A stretch of DNA of 64,000 nt. It comes from Microbacterium sp. Marseille-Q6965. Its GTDB lineage: Bacteria; Actinomycetota; Actinomycetes; Actinomycetales; Microbacteriaceae. The DNA lies in assembly GCF_946151065.1 (NCBI RefSeq), contig NZ_CAMGZA010000001.1:434001-498000 (forward strand), written 5' to 3'. Under the pieces are notes generated by a model, which did no database searches, was not told the origin of the DNA, and saw nothing but the letters and a program-made list of their open reading frames with translations. The first letter of the stretch is position 1, and each line of letters starts with the position of its first letter. Of this stretch, positions 20,856 to 29,435 are shown in pieces. A program made the translations under genes and the position numbers.

Positions 20856-21718
20856 CGATCACCGTCCCCTCCCCGGTCGGCACCACCTCCACCGCCACCT
20901 CCCCCGGTGCCCGCCCGGCCGGACGCGCGCGGGCCCGCAGGATCCGGCGCGCCGTTCTCCCACCCGTCGTCGCGCTGGTGGCGTTCCTCGTGCTGTGGCA
21001 GGCGATCGTCAGCGTCTTCGGTCTTCCGCCCTACCTCATGCCCGGCCCCCTCGACTTCGCGGCCGCGATCGGCGACCGCATGGTCGAGATGCTCCCCGCC
21101 ACGTGGGTGACGGTGCAGGAGTCGTACCTCGGGTTCGTCCTCGCCTCCGTCTCGGGCTTCATCGCCGCGCTCATCATGGCCCGGTGGGACGTCGCCGAGC
21201 GCGCGCTCTACCCGTACCTGGTCATCCTGCAGACGATCCCCATCATCGCGATCGCCCCGCTCTTCGTCGTCTGGTTCGGCGCGGGGGTGGGCACCAACGC
21301 CCTGATCGCGGCGATGATCGCGGTGTTCCCCGTTGCGGCGAACGGCCTGCAGGGCATGAAGTCGACCGATCGCAATCTCGTCCAGCTCTATCGCATGGCG
21401 GGCGCCGGCAGCTTCGTCCAGCTGTTCTCGCTCCGCGTGCCTTCGGCCCTCCCGGCGCTGCTCACCGGGCTTCGCATCGCCGCCGGATCGAGCGTGATCG
21501 GCGCGATCGTGGGCGAGTTCGTCGCCGGCATCGGCGGGGGCGACGGAGGGCTCGGATACATCATCACGCTGAACGCGACGCAGCTGCGCACGGCGGAGCT
21601 CTTCGTCGCCGTCCTGCTCGCCAGCATCGTCTCCCTGATCCTCTTCGGCGCCGTCGCGCTGATCGAGCGTCAGCTGCTCAAGCGCTGGCACGAGTCCGCC
21701 CTTCCCGAGGAGGAATGA
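20852..21718 (+). CDS. ABC transporter permease (SsuC/ThiX type)
   Basis: 288-residue BPD_transp_1 permease with about six transmembrane segments (first at residues 33-55). The EAA-like coupling loop lies around residues 175-200 (LVQLYRMAGAGSFVQLFSLRVPSALPAL). ATG 20852 is preceded by AGGAGG and overlaps the ATPase stop. It forms the channel of the island's importer. No separate second permease gene is present, consistent with a homodimer as in the nitrate/sulfonate/taurine family. Confidence 0.94.
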   Translation: MTITVPSPVGTTSTATSPGARPAGRARARRIRRAVLPPVVALVAFLVLWQAIVSVFGLPPYLMPGPLDFAAAIGDRMVEMLPATWVTVQESYLGFVLASVSGFIAALIMARWDVAERALYPYLVILQTIPIIAIAPLFVVWFGAGVGTNALIAAMIAVFPVAANGLQGMKSTDRNLVQLYRMAGAGSFVQLFSLRVPSALPALLTGLRIAAGSSVIGAIVGEFVAGIGGGDGGLGYIITLNATQLRTAELFVAVLLASIVSLILFGAVALIERQLLKRWHESALPEEE

Positions 21719-22527
21719 TGCCCACATACCGCCTGGCAGAGCTGAGCACCGCTCAGATCGCCGCGATCGACAAGCGCGATGCCGTCGTGGTGCAACCCAT
21801 CGGCGCCATCGAACAGCACGGTCCGCACCTGCCCGTGCTGACCGACGCGCTCACCGCCGAGACGATCGCCGAGCGCGCGGTCGCCTCGCTCGGTCCGGAC
21901 AGCAACGTCTGGCTGCTGCCGACGCTCTCGTACGGCAAATCCAGTGAGCACCTGGGCCGCGCCGGCACGATCGCGATGTCGGCCAGCACACTGATCGCCG
22001 TGTGCCTCGATCTCGGCCGCTCGCTCGCCGCGAGCGGGTTCCGCAAACTCGTGTTCGTCAATGGACACGGGGGTCAGCCGAACCTGCTCGACATGGTCGC
22101 GCGCGACATTCGCATCGAGACCGGCCTGGAGGTGTTCCCCCTCATGCCCGGCCGCTTTCCGCTGCCCGAGGGGATCGAGCCGGCCGACCCGCACTACGGC
22201 ATCCACGGCGGCCACATCGAGACGAGCATTGTCTGGTCGATCCGACCCGACCTGGTCCAGATGGACCAGGCGCGGAAGGACGGCGACGTGCTCGGCGAGG
22301 TCTACGCCGGCATGAAGCACCTCACCCTCGAGGGCACCGTCCCGACCGCCTGGGTCACCGACGATGTGTCGGCCTCCGGGACGATCGGGGACCCGACAGC
22401 CGCGTCGCGCGAGACGGGCGACCTCATCGTCGCCAGCCAGGTGGGGATGCTCGCGGAGGTGCTCGAGGAGGTGCGGGCTTTCGCGTTCCCGACGCTCGTG
22501 CCGTCGCCGTCGGGTGCGCTCCAATGA
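21718..22527 (+). CDS. Creatininase-family cyclic-amide hydrolase
   Basis: 269-residue enzyme of the creatininase/formamide-hydrolase family (creatininase, MftE, FAPy deformylase, 2-amino-5-formylamino ribosyl hydrolases). The metal-binding signature is complete: IGAIEQHGPHLPVLTD, FVNGHGGQ and GIHGGHIETS. It probably opens a cyclic amide or removes a formyl group. ATG 21718 overlaps the permease stop and is spaced correctly from GAGGAGG; an ATG three bases earlier is too close to it. Creatinine itself is only one of several possible substrates. Confidence 0.92.
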   Translation: MPTYRLAELSTAQIAAIDKRDAVVVQPIGAIEQHGPHLPVLTDALTAETIAERAVASLGPDSNVWLLPTLSYGKSSEHLGRAGTIAMSASTLIAVCLDLGRSLAASGFRKLVFVNGHGGQPNLLDMVARDIRIETGLEVFPLMPGRFPLPEGIEPADPHYGIHGGHIETSIVWSIRPDLVQMDQARKDGDVLGEVYAGMKHLTLEGTVPTAWVTDDVSASGTIGDPTAASRETGDLIVASQVGMLAEVLEEVRAFAFPTLVPSPSGALQ

Positions 22528-23270
22528 CCGCCCGGATCCGCGACTGGCCGCGCGACGCGACGCACGTCGACCTGCGGCGACCCGAACTCCCCGTGCGCGC
22601 CGTCGAGATCGCGGCGGCCCCGCAGCGGCTCACCGTCGATCTCGAGCGCACGGCGATCATCGTCGTCGACATGCAGAACGACTTCTGCGCCGCGGGCGGT
22701 TGGCTCGACAGCATCGGCGTCGACGTCTCCCCCGCCCGAGCCGCGATTGCGCATCTCGAGCGCATCCTGCCCGCGCTGCGGGACGCCGACGTTCCAGTCA
22801 TCTGGCTCAACTGGGGCAATCGCCTCGATCGGGCGAACCTGCCGCCCAACGTCCTGCACGTGTACGACGCCGACGGCTCGGGCGGAGGCATCGGCCAGCC
22901 CGCCGGCAGGAGCGAGGCCGTGCTCACCCGGGGCAGCTGGGGCGCCGCGATCGTCGACGAGCTCTCGCCCGGCCCTTCCGACGTCCACGTCGACAAGTTC
23001 CGGATGAGCGGATTCTTCGACACCCCGCTCGACTCCGTCCTGAAGGCGCGCGGCATCGACACCGTGCTGTTCGCCGGCGTCAACGCGGATCAGTGCGTGG
23101 CCGCGACGCTCATGGACGCGGCGTGCCTGGGGTACGACGTCGTCATGGTCGAGGGCGCAAGCGCCACGACCTCGCCCGCGTACTGCTACGACGCGACCGT
23201 CTACAACGTGCGGCAGTGCTTCGGGTTCACCGTGACGCCCGATTCACTGCTCGAGGCGTTGCGCCGCTGA
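22524..23270 (+). CDS. Isochorismatase-family cysteine hydrolase (biuret/ureidoacrylate amidohydrolase type)
   Basis: 248-residue enzyme with the family triad Asp49 (IIVVDMQNDF), Lys158 (VHVDKFRMSGF) and Cys191 (NADQCVAATLMDA). The N-terminal extension, the long insert and the SGFFDTPLD segment resemble RutB/biuret-hydrolase members that cleave carbamoyl amides to release ammonia. It overlaps the creatininase-type gene by ATGA and is the last gene of the plus-strand operon. Its 3' end overlaps the convergent coaE by 27 bases, with no terminator between them. Confidence 0.92.
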   Translation: MTARIRDWPRDATHVDLRRPELPVRAVEIAAAPQRLTVDLERTAIIVVDMQNDFCAAGGWLDSIGVDVSPARAAIAHLERILPALRDADVPVIWLNWGNRLDRANLPPNVLHVYDADGSGGGIGQPAGRSEAVLTRGSWGAAIVDELSPGPSDVHVDKFRMSGFFDTPLDSVLKARGIDTVLFAGVNADQCVAATLMDAACLGYDVVMVEGASATTSPAYCYDATVYNVRQCFGFTVTPDSLLEALRR

Positions 23271-23861
23271 GCCGGTGAGCCGCTCCCAGAGATCGTCGGC
23301 CTGGCGCAGGGTGTCGTCCAGCGTGCCCGCGGTGTCGATGACGACGTCCGCCACGGCGAGGCGCTCGGCGTCGCTGGCCTGATTCGCGATGCGGGCCCGC
23401 GCGTCGGCGTGCGTCATGCCGCGCTCGGCGACGAGCCGCTCCTCGCGCACTCCGGCCGGGGCGTGCGCCACCACCACGAGGTCCCACTCCCCCGTGCCGC
23501 GCGCCTCGGCGAGCAACGGCACGTCGTAGACGACGACCGCGCGCGGGTCGGCGGCGAGCGCCTCGGCGAAGCGGCGCTGCGACTCGGCCCTCACGGCGGG
23601 GTGCACGATGGCGTTGAGCCGCGCGAGCGCGTCGGGGTCTCCGAAGACGACGGAGCCCAGCGCGGCCCGGTCGAGCGATCCGTCGTCGCGGACGACGCCG
23701 GAAAAGGCCTCGCCGATCGCGCGCGTCACCTCGGTGCCCGGCTGTTGCAGCTCGCGGACGAGAGCGTCGGCGTCGATCACGACCGCCCCGCGGTCGGCCA
23801 GCCGGCGGGCGATCGTGGACTTGCCGGAGGCGATTCCCCCGGTGAGCGCGACGAGAGGCAT
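23244..23861 (-). CDS. coaE: Dephospho-CoA kinase
   Basis: 205-residue enzyme for the last step of coenzyme A synthesis, phosphorylation of the 3'-hydroxyl of dephospho-CoA. The P-loop is LTGGIASGKST (residues 6-16), the dephospho-CoA site includes VIDADALVRELQQPG, and the lid region has RERLVAERGMTHADARARI-like residues. The start is ATG 23861. In actinobacteria coaE usually sits between rpsA and uvrB; here both flanks have been opened by about 9 and 13 kb of accessory genes. Confidence 0.95.
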   Translation of the reverse strand: MPLVALTGGIASGKSTIARRLADRGAVVIDADALVRELQQPGTEVTRAIGEAFSGVVRDDGSLDRAALGSVVFGDPDALARLNAIVHPAVRAESQRRFAEALAADPRAVVVYDVPLLAEARGTGEWDLVVVAHAPAGVREERLVAERGMTHADARARIANQASDAERLAVADVVIDTAGTLDDTLRQADDLWERLTGSAAQRLEQ

Positions 23862-23963
23862 GCCCCCAGTCTGTCACTCGGCGGCAGACGCGCTCACGGC
23901 GCACCCGGGACTTCGTGCCGCCCGGTCCGGTGCTCCACAGGAGGTCCCCGCGCTCCCCAGGTA

Positions 23964-23975
23964 ATCCCCGGGGAT
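23964..23975. repeat. 12-base perfect palindrome between coaE and the SipW cluster
   Basis: ATCCCCGGGGAT lies in a 244-base intergenic stretch between divergent coaE and the SipW-substrate gene, 131 bases before the latter's ATG. It could be an operator, but no regulator can be assigned. Confidence 0.35.
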
Positions 23976-24105
23976 CCCTTCGCCAATACGTGGATCGCCT
24001 TGAGGAGCGACTGACCCCTCGTTTGGTCGTCATGCCTACCGTGGCGGACGGCGGAAGCGCCAGAGAACGCGCCACCGCACGATCCATCACCCCGAAAGCA
24101 GAACA

Positions 24106-24634
24106 ATGACCATCTCCCGCCACCCCCTCCCCGCGGCGCGCCGGCGCTCGCCGCCCCATCGCCGCCGTCGCCCTCGCCGCTCTCGCGGTCGGCGGCATCG
24201 GTGCCGCCGTGACCACCGCAGCCTGGACCGACAACACCCTCTTCTCGGCCAGCGCCGACGCCGCCACCTTCGATCTCGAGGGATCGATGGACGGCGCCAC
24301 CTGGGTCGAGTCCGACGACCCCGCCGCCATCCAGCTGGCCGTGCCGGCGAGCACGTTCGCCGACCTGCTTCCCGGCGAGAGCCGCAGCGTCACGCTGCAC
24401 GTGCGGAACGTGGGCTCGGTGAGCGCCGCACTCTCGTCGAGCGTCGTCTTCAGCAACAGCACCTTCACGACCAACCCGACCGCCACCGTCGACGGTCTCG
24501 CCACCCCGCTGTTCGCGAACACCGCCGACGAGTTCACCCTGACGGTCACGGCGCCCGAGGACTGGAGCACGAGCAACCAGGGCCAGTCGGCGTCGATCGT
24601 CGTGACGATCTCGGGCCAGGCCGTCGCCTCCTGA
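24106..24634 (+). pseudogene. SipW-type exported protein with a frameshift in its signal peptide
   Basis: From about base 24158 one frame encodes a hydrophobic signal core (ARRPIAAVALAALAVGGIGA), then TTAAWTDNTLFSASADAATF and a beta-rich domain of about 125 residues (VPASTFADLLPGESRSVTLH). This is the pattern of TasA-like proteins processed by SipW. That frame has no usable start upstream of the signal core. The only good ATG (24106) is one frame off and gives an Arg-rich nonsense N-terminus. Removing one C from the C5 run at 24123-24127, or nearby, joins MTISRH to the signal core. It is therefore either a sequencing error or a disrupted gene. The signal peptidase gene follows by 41 bases. 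Confidence 0.7.
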
Positions 24635-24675
24635 GGCTCGGCCGACCCCGACCGCGCTTCCCTAGAAGAGACACC

Positions 24676-25239
24676 ATGATGCAGTTCCTGCGCCGCACCG
24701 CCCTCACCGCACTGTGGCTGCTCGCCGGCTTCGGCTTTCTCTGCGGCGCCACGTCGGCCGCGACGAGCGCGGGGCTCATCAAGCCGCTGGTCGTGGTCTC
24801 GGGCTCCATGGAGCCCGAGATCATGACCGGCGACCTCCTCATCGCACGGAAGGTCCCGACGGCCGGTCTCCGCGTGGGCGATGTCGTGAGCCTGCCGAGC
24901 CCGCTCACGGACGACCTCGTCACGCACCGCATCGAGCAGATCACCACGGACGGATCCGGCGGGCTCCTGCTCACCCTGAAGGGCGACAACAACCCCTTCT
25001 CGGACGCCGTCGACTACGCGGTTTCCGGCCACGTGTGGCAACCCGCCCTCCAGCTGCCGGGATGGGGCGCGGCGATGACCCGCCTCGCCACGCCGGTCGT
25101 GGCGGCGCCGCTGCTGTGCGGGCTGATGGGGCTCCTGGGCCTGACGCTCCTCGCGCCGGCGGACGCCCGACCCCGCCGCGCGCCGGCGGGGGATCCAGAG
25201 GTGGACGCCGCCGCGCTCCCCGGACCGAGCTCCCCGTGA
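24676..25239 (+). CDS. SipW-type signal peptidase I
   Basis: 187-residue membrane peptidase of the ER/SipW class. The catalytic Ser44 is in VVVSGSMEPEI, and the general base is His84 (LVTHRIEQI) rather than the Lys of ordinary bacterial LepB; this is the mark of the class. Box D GLLLTLKGDNN follows. There is one N-terminal membrane anchor (residues 10-33) and a second near 143-163. It presumably cleaves the flanking SipW-type substrates at the outer face of the membrane. The start is ATG 24676; a second ATG follows directly. It overlaps the next gene by GTGA. Confidence 0.92.
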   Translation: MMQFLRRTALTALWLLAGFGFLCGATSAATSAGLIKPLVVVSGSMEPEIMTGDLLIARKVPTAGLRVGDVVSLPSPLTDDLVTHRIEQITTDGSGGLLLTLKGDNNPFSDAVDYAVSGHVWQPALQLPGWGAAMTRLATPVVAAPLLCGLMGLLGLTLLAPADARPRRAPAGDPEVDAAALPGPSSP

Positions 25240-25409
25240 GTCCGCGCTCGCCCGCCCGCCACGCCGCCACCCTCGTCGCGTTGCTGCTGGCGATCGCCGG
25301 CGCGACAACCGCAGCCGCCGGCGGGCATGCCGAGACCAGCGCCAGCTGGACGGATCGCGCCCACGTGACGGCGCCCGTGACCTCCGGGACGTGGGATCCC
25401 GGTCCCTGA
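25236..25409 (+). CDS. 57-residue SipW-type signal-peptide mini-protein
   Basis: 57-residue protein made of a hydrophobic signal segment (ATLVALLLAIAGATTAAAGG) followed by ETSASWTDRAHVTAPVTSGT and then only WDPGP before the stop. The SASWTD...VTSGTWD stretch is what follows the cleavage site in SipW-type substrates, but the mature domain that normally comes next is absent. GTG 25236 overlaps the signal peptidase stop, so translation is coupled. It may be a truncated remnant or a genuine minimal secreted peptide of about 20 residues. Confidence 0.7.
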   Translation: MSPRSPARHAATLVALLLAIAGATTAAAGGHAETSASWTDRAHVTAPVTSGTWDPGP

Positions 25410-25528
25410 CGGCGGCGTTCCCACCGCGGTGCGCCCACGGCGCGTCGCCCGGCCCGCAACATGCGTTGCTCTCCCCCGCGTGGCGAGCGGGAGCGGCCTC
25501 AGCCGCTGATATTCTGGTCGCCCACCGA

Positions 25529-25538
25529 CGATATATCG
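25529..25538. promoter_or_regulatory. AT-rich palindrome upstream of the response regulator
   Basis: CGATATATCG is a perfect palindrome 33 bases before the response-regulator ATG, in a locally AT-rich patch (GATATTCTGG ... GATATATCG) that may hold its promoter or operator. Autoregulation is possible but unproven. Confidence 0.35.
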
Positions 25539-25571
25539 CAGGTGCGGCGACTCACTTCGGGAGAACCAGCA

Positions 25572-26324
25572 ATGGAGCAGGCGCGCGTGGCCGTTGTCAT
25601 CGAGGACGAGCCGGACATCCGCTCCCTCGTGTGCGAGGTGCTTGAGCAGGCAGGCTTCGAGACGCGCGCCGCCGGCACGGGGGCGGAAGGCATCGCGCTG
25701 GTGCGCGAGCATGATCCCGTCGTGACGACCCTCGACGTGAGCATGCCCGGCATGGACGGCTTCGAGGTCGCGAAGCGTCTGCGCACGTTCAGCAGCACGT
25801 ATCTCGTGATGCTCACCGCACGGACCGACGAGATCGACACGCTCCAGGGGCTGCAATCCGGCGCCGACGACTACGTGACCAAGCCGTTCCGCCCGCGCGA
25901 GCTGCGCGCTCGCGTCGAGGCCATGCTGCGCCGCCCGCGCACGCTGCAGGCCGACCCCGTCCCCGCGGCGGCGCCCCAGAGCGTGCCCGCCGACGACGAG
26001 TGGGTGGAGCACGACGGGCTCCGCGTGAACGAGGCCAAGCGGATCGCGACCGCCGACGGCGCACCGGTCGCGCTCACCCGCAGCGAGTTCGACATCCTCC
26101 TCGAGCTGCTGAGCGCCCAGGGGCGGGTCGTGCGCAAGGAGAGCCTCGTGCTGCTGCTGCGCGGCGAGCGGCACACCGGTGGCAGCGGGTACGTGAGCGA
26201 GAGCGACATCCGCGCGATCGAGGTGCACGTGGCGAACCTGCGCCGGAAGCTGGGCGACCAGCCGAGCGAGCCGCGCTGGATCGAGACGGTCCGCGGTATC
26301 GGGTACCGGCTCACCGCCCGGTGA
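25572..26324 (+). CDS. OmpR-family response regulator
   Basis: 250-residue two-component regulator. The receiver domain has the acidic pair EDE (11-13), phosphoacceptor Asp55 (TTLDVSMPGMDG), and Lys104 (DDYVTKPF). A Pro-rich linker leads to an OmpR/PhoB winged helix (LTRSEFDILLELLSAQGRVV; HVANLRRKLGD; ETVRGIGYRL). ATG 25572 is preceded by GGGAG; the frame upstream lacks the receiver signature. It converges on a histidine kinase gene with 12 bases between their ends, so the pair is adjacent but not co-transcribed. Confidence 0.94.
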   Translation: MEQARVAVVIEDEPDIRSLVCEVLEQAGFETRAAGTGAEGIALVREHDPVVTTLDVSMPGMDGFEVAKRLRTFSSTYLVMLTARTDEIDTLQGLQSGADDYVTKPFRPRELRARVEAMLRRPRTLQADPVPAAAPQSVPADDEWVEHDGLRVNEAKRIATADGAPVALTRSEFDILLELLSAQGRVVRKESLVLLLRGERHTGGSGYVSESDIRAIEVHVANLRRKLGDQPSEPRWIETVRGIGYRLTAR

Positions 26325-26336
26325 GCTTCGGCCGGC

Positions 26337-28001
26337 TCAGAGAACCTCCGCGGGGACCGCGACGGGCAGGCGGACGACGAAGGTCGCCCCCTCCCCCGGC
26401 GCGCTCTGCACCTCGATGTCACCGCCGTGGCGCCGCGCGATGTCTCGGCTGATCGCCAGACCCAGCCCGCTGCCGTGGATGCCCGTGTTGCGCACGGTGT
26501 CGGCGCGGAAGAACCGGTCGAAGAGATGGGGAAGCTCCTGGGGGCTGATGCCCTCGCCGTCGTCACGCACGACGATCCATGCCGCCCCTTCGCCGCTGCC
26601 GCACGAGACCTCGACCCGCCCGCCTGGGCGGTTGTACTTGATCGCGTTGGACAGCAGGTTGTCGACTACCTGACGGATGCGCAGCGGGTCGATGCGCGCC
26701 GTGACCGGCTCGAGCGCCGTGGCGTCGACGTGGATGCCGCGCTCGGAGGCCCGCGGCGCCGCCGCTTCCAGCGCGGCGTGCACGATGTCGGCGAGGTCGG
26801 CGGCGGCCGGTCGGATGGTGATCCGGTCGGCACCGCGAGAACCCGCAGAGGCGGTGAGGATGTCGGCGATGAGGTCGAGCAGCCGCTCCGCATTCCGCTG
26901 CGCGACGGACAGGCTGTGGGCGACCGATGGCGAGACGGACGCGTCGTCGAGCGCGAGGTCGAGATACCCCACGATCGACGTCAGTGGGGTGCGCAGCTCG
27001 TGCGAGACGGAGGAGATGAGGTCCTCCCGCGCGCGCAGGGCAAGCTGCTCGGCCGTGACGTCCTCCGATACGACGATCATCCCCCCGTCGTCGCCGTCGA
27101 CATCCGCGTCGTCCCCGCGGCGGTGACCGCCGCCCAGCCTGCGGGCGGTGACGCTGAGGGCGAGGCGATCCTCCCCCGCTTCGCCGTACCAGACCAGCTC
27201 GTTCTCGAACGCCTCGCCGCGACGCGCGCGCTCCTGAGGCGAATCGTGCGACGGGATGGGCGTGACGCCGTCGGCCGCGTAGAGGCGGCGCTCGTGCTGG
27301 CACTGCAGGCGCACCTGCGCCTCATTGCGCAGCACGACGCGCCCGTCGGAGGAGTACCGCGTCACGCCGAAGTCGACCGCGTCGAGCACCTCGCGCAGCG
27401 TGTCCTCCTCGCGATGAGCGCGTTGAGCCGCCCGTTCGAGCATCCGCGACTGTTCGTCCAGCAGCGCCCGCTGCGCGGAGATGCGGCGCGACATGACGTT
27501 GCTGACGGCGAGGAGCGCGATGATCGTGAAGGGCAGGAGCAACGTCGAAGCCGCCACCCCGGTCTCGGCGTCGAAGGCCAGGCTCAGCAGGAAGATCGCG
27601 ACGATCACGGCCCCGGCGACCAGGGCGGCCACCATGCCGAACGACCACGCGATCCACATGGCGGGGAACGCCCAGATGAAGCCGAGCCCCGAGGTGGGGC
27701 CGGCCTCGCGCAGCACGCCGACGGCCACGATGTCGAGCGCGGGGATGGCGATGATCAGCACCCGCGGCACCAGATGCCACGGGATGGCCAATGCCAGGCC
27801 CGTCGCGACGGCGACGATCGTGACGGCGGCGATGAGCGCCGGCACGCGCATCTGCGGGTCGAGGAGCACCACGAGCGCGGTCGACACGGCGACGACGGCG
27901 GCGAACAGCAGCTGGTTCAGTATGACGGTGCGCGACTTCCGCCGCGCCTCCGGGCGTGGCAGTCCCCCGCTCACCGGCAGTCCCGTCGTCATGCTGTTCA
28001 C
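26337..28001 (-). CDS. Membrane sensor histidine kinase
   Basis: 554-residue kinase. About five or six transmembrane segments lie in residues 27-168. A coiled stretch and a PAS-like cytoplasmic region (about 200-320) contain a His/Asp-rich insertion (GGGHRRGDDADVDGDDGG). The HisKA box is SVSHELRTPLTS with phosphoacceptor His334. The ATPase domain has the N box DNLLSNAIKYNRP (Asn452), G1 DDGEGIS and G2 GSGLGLAISRDIARRHGG. There is no periplasmic loop of any size, so it probably senses membrane or cytoplasmic cues. It is the likely partner of the convergent OmpR-type regulator. Confidence 0.93.
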   Translation of the reverse strand: MNSMTTGLPVSGGLPRPEARRKSRTVILNQLLFAAVVAVSTALVVLLDPQMRVPALIAAVTIVAVATGLALAIPWHLVPRVLIIAIPALDIVAVGVLREAGPTSGLGFIWAFPAMWIAWSFGMVAALVAGAVIVAIFLLSLAFDAETGVAASTLLLPFTIIALLAVSNVMSRRISAQRALLDEQSRMLERAAQRAHREEDTLREVLDAVDFGVTRYSSDGRVVLRNEAQVRLQCQHERRLYAADGVTPIPSHDSPQERARRGEAFENELVWYGEAGEDRLALSVTARRLGGGHRRGDDADVDGDDGGMIVVSEDVTAEQLALRAREDLISSVSHELRTPLTSIVGYLDLALDDASVSPSVAHSLSVAQRNAERLLDLIADILTASAGSRGADRITIRPAAADLADIVHAALEAAAPRASERGIHVDATALEPVTARIDPLRIRQVVDNLLSNAIKYNRPGGRVEVSCGSGEGAAWIVVRDDGEGISPQELPHLFDRFFRADTVRNTGIHGSGLGLAISRDIARRHGGDIEVQSAPGEGATFVVRLPVAVPAEVL

Positions 28002-28036
28002 GCTATCAACGCCGCGGCTCCCGCACGGACGGGCGC

Positions 28037-28075
28037 GGGCCGGCGCGGGGGCGCTGCCGCCTCCCGCGCCGGCCC
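28037..28075 (-). terminator. Hairpin after the secreted hydrolase genes
   Basis: A perfect 13-base GC stem, GGGCCGGCGCGGG / CCCGCGCCGGCCC, with a 13-base loop, starting eight bases past the stop of the second hydrolase. It has no T-run, as is common in high-GC actinobacteria. Confidence 0.6.
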
Positions 28076-28082
28076 GGTTCGA

Positions 28083-29435
28083 TCAGCCCCTGTAGGTGCC
28101 CCAGTCGCCCGCATCCCAGGGCCGTGCGGGTGTGCCCAGCCGCGGCTGCTGCACGAATCGCGCGTCGCCGAGCGCGATGTCGGCGTGCGCCTGCAGCGCC
28201 GTCAGCTCGCGCTCGAGCGCCGCCGGGGACGTCGCCGACCAGCGCCCGGTCTCGATTCGATCGAGCAGCACGCGGATCGCGACGGCCTCCTCGCCGGGGG
28301 TGAAGGTGCAGTGCCCGTCGGCCGAGACGACGAGCTGGCGCAGCAGCGGCGCCGCGCCGGCCGCGCGCACGGTCTGCGCGTACGCCTCGTCGTCCTGCGT
28401 CGATCCCGCCCCATCGCCCGTGGTGTGCAGCGACAGCACGGGCGCCGACAGCTCGCCCGTGAAGGTCGACGTGCGCTCGACGAACGCCACCGCCGCGGGA
28501 TCGGCCGAGAGCCGCTCGGCGCCCGCGAGGGTGTCGAGGTCGTCCTGCAGCGACAGGCCCGCCTCTCGATACGCGGCGACCACCTCGGGCCAGCGCCCCG
28601 ACTCGTGCAGCGCGCGCTCGTAGTCGACGCCGGTGTTCCACGAGAACACGCCGCCCACCGTGCGCTCGTAGCCCACGCGCACGTGCGATCCCATGGCGAA
28701 CGGCAGGTGCTCGAGGTAGCGATCGATCCGCGCGTCGAGGTCGGAGGCCGGCAGCGGCTGGCCCGTCGCGCGGTCCACGGCGGGGATCTTCGACAGCGCG
28801 GCCGCGAGCGCGGCGCGCGCACGGCCCTCCTCGGACGCGCCCGCCTTCGCCACGAGGTCGTTCATGGCCGCGAGCTCGGCGCCGGCGTCCTCGATCCCCG
28901 TGATGCGCATGGGCGAGTCGGGATCGACGAGCTCGCGCAGGGCGAAGGCCGTGTCGAGCTTGTAGTTCCAGGTGCTGATGTTGCCCGCGCCACCCCCGCA
29001 CATCGGCAGGGCGCCGTCGAGCCATTCGGGCTGCGCGTCGGCGACGATGCGCGTCGTCAGCCCGCCCTGCGAGCGCCCCGCGACGATCGTCGTCTCCGGG
29101 GTGGCGCCGGCGAATCCGGCGAAGCGCTCGCGCGCCGCCGCGGCGTTGTCACGATCCTGCTCCAGGTCCCAGTCGTCGCTGAGGTCGTATCCGATCACCC
29201 CGATCCCCTCGGAGACGAGCCAGTCGGCGATGGGCGCGTCGAGGTTGCCGCGCCCCGGCATCACGATCAGCGCCCCCTCCCAGTCGACGGGCTGCCGCAG
29301 CGCATAGGCGGCGCCGCCGAGCAGCGTGCCCTCGTCGGCACGCTCGCCGTCGGCGGCGGCGGCCGGGGACCCGACCGCGAGCGGCGCGATCAGCGCGGTC
29401 ACCGCGAGCGCGGTGGCCACCGTTCCCCGCCTCAT
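28083..29435 (-). CDS. Secreted alpha/beta hydrolase, paralogue 2
   Basis: 450-residue protein with a Sec signal peptide (residues 1-27, cut near SPAAAADG). It has an alpha/beta-hydrolase fold: nucleophile elbow GRSQGG and probable catalytic His in SADGHCTF near the C-terminus; the acid is likely the Asp of HTTGDGAG. It is a diverged copy of the gene just upstream: both contain SWNTGVDY, an L..DDL.TLAGAERLSADP segment and a GHC motif. ATG 29435 is preceded by GGAGGAG and overlaps the upstream stop (ATGA). The substrate is unknown; a secreted esterase or peptidase is likely. Confidence 0.85.
   Translation of the reverse strand: MRRGTVATALAVTALIAPLAVGSPAAAADGERADEGTLLGGAAYALRQPVDWEGALIVMPGRGNLDAPIADWLVSEGIGVIGYDLSDDWDLEQDRDNAAAARERFAGFAGATPETTIVAGRSQGGLTTRIVADAQPEWLDGALPMCGGGAGNISTWNYKLDTAFALRELVDPDSPMRITGIEDAGAELAAMNDLVAKAGASEEGRARAALAAALSKIPAVDRATGQPLPASDLDARIDRYLEHLPFAMGSHVRVGYERTVGGVFSWNTGVDYERALHESGRWPEVVAAYREAGLSLQDDLDTLAGAERLSADPAAVAFVERTSTFTGELSAPVLSLHTTGDGAGSTQDDEAYAQTVRAAGAAPLLRQLVVSADGHCTFTPGEEAVAIRVLLDRIETGRWSATSPAALERELTALQAHADIALGDARFVQQPRLGTPARPWDAGDWGTYRG

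Noticed and set aside
14463..23270. Classical atrazine/cyanurate operon
   Set aside because: There is no AtzD/Barbiturase-type ring-opening enzyme and no separate AtzG/AtzE; the creatininase-family gene does not belong to that pathway.
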